Below, piece after piece: positions 62,951 to 64,000 of a stretch of DNA of 64,000 nucleotides. Numbering within the stretch: the first letter of the stretch is position 1; each line of letters starts with the position of its first letter. The translations under genes were made by a program, and so were the position numbers. This stretch comes from Corydoras sp. C115 (lineage: Eukaryota; Chordata; Actinopteri; Siluriformes; Callichthyidae): assembly GCA_019802505.1 (NCBI GenBank), contig JAFMOC010000191.1, positions 248,001 through 312,000 on the forward strand, read 5' to 3'. The notes under the pieces are model-generated. The model ran no database searches. It was not told the DNA's origin and worked only from the letters and a program-made list of their open reading frames with translations.

Positions 62951-64000
62951 AAGGGAGAACATACAGGGCAATTTGAAAATGAAAACGGAGAAAGTGATTG
63001 GAGTGGGAATCAAACCAGGGCTCTTCAGGTCGCAGGGCTGCTTTCTTAACCACAAGCCCGTTTGTTAATGTGAGTACCATTTACCTCTCTGGCATGTCCT
63101 CTCCAGCAGCTCCAGAGATACAAACAGAAAAATCAAGAAACAAAACTGCGATGAAACGACGAGGGAGCATCTGGCTCCGTCACTGCCGGTGTGAACGCAA
63201 ACAGAAAAAAAAAAAACCTCCGAAAGTGCCTCACGCCTCTCTCACATTGGGCAGCGGACTCCGCCGTGCGGCCGCTGATGCGGCAGTTCTGAATCCGCCG
63301 GACTCAATTTCGCTAAGCTGATGGAAACGCGAAGAAGCCTCACAAACAAACAGAGGAAATCAGTTCAGCAGCGCAGTAACCATCTCTGCGCACCTGCTTA
63401 CCATCACACTTGCTCTCTGATCCTTGAAGAGCTTTATTTTCCCCCCAGCGCTCTCTCTCCCCGTTTTGCCGGGGTCGGTATCAGCAGTGCGATCATAAAG
63501 GTCAAAGTAGGCGGGACGCCGTTTCCTCGAGCCCTCACTCGCTGCATGCCTCCCTTCCTCGACGCTGCGCCAGCCTGCTCCTGGCTGCCCATTAGCTGTG
63601 TGACAGATCTCTAATAAACACAGCCTGTCACCTCTGAAGTCTGCGGCACATTTCCTGAGGAATATAAAAAGCACGGCAACCCCCCTCTACCCCCCCCCAA
63701 CCTGCTTCCCTTTGCCACTAGGCTCAATAGAGCTGAAACCTGATTTCTGTCTAGCAGCCTGGCAGCTGCTGGAGCAGAAAATTCCCCTGCACCCAGATAG
63801 CCCAGGAAAACACATGAATATAAAAAAGGAGTCCATGAATAAATCACAAGCGCTCTCCCTTCTTCGTGCTCCCAACGGAGGACTTTAGAGGGGTAAAAGG
63901 TAGTGGAAGGAAAACAAGGCCTCTCTTGAGGGGAAAAAGACTCGAGTGGTCAAGAGGATTTGCTCCCTTCCAGTGCAATCAGCATCCGGACGTGACTTTT

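Overview
This window reads as nuclear DNA of a teleost fish. The evidence is introns of many kilobases, dozens of tRNA-derived SINE copies with target-site duplications, Tc1-like and pogo-like transposon relics, long CA/TA microsatellites, and two coding exons that match a vertebrate gene. The repeat repertoire suggests an ostariophysan (catfish or characin type), but that is recalled repeat knowledge, not a test.

Only one protein-coding gene can be supported: the orthologue of zinc finger protein ZNF609, on the minus strand. Its first coding exon (exon 2 by human numbering) lies at 19052-19915. The next exon lies at 1944-2169. A 16.9 kb intron separates them. Both have good splice signals and join in phase 0, giving 321 complete codons plus one base of the next (Gly322). 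The rest of the gene lies beyond the left edge. A CpG-rich block at about 32.0-33.5 kb has a minus-strand splice donor at 32981-32982 and is the best candidate for the 5' noncoding exon and promoter. The true first exon could instead lie further right, including outside the window.

Layout: 1-1943 is intron 3 sequence. 1944-2169 is exon 3. 2170-19051 is intron 2, fairly poor in SINEs, with scattered Tc1-like and tRNA-SINE relics. 19052-19915 is exon 2. 19916 to about 32982 is intron 1 (if exon 1 is at 33 kb), with a full-length SINE, several copies of one dispersed repeat and a LINE 3' end. 33.5-64 kb is a SINE-dense region with no recognisable coding exon. It holds a SINE-derived tandem array, a pogo-like element nested in a Tc1-like relic, a 30-bp minisatellite broken by SINEs, and large microsatellites.

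Most long open frames here are shadows of the SINE family or of microsatellites. The most interesting biology is exon 2 itself, because the human counterpart is the source of the translated circular RNA circ-ZNF609. The fish exon keeps a similar layout: a divisible-by-three circle with one in-frame stop just after the back-splice junction.
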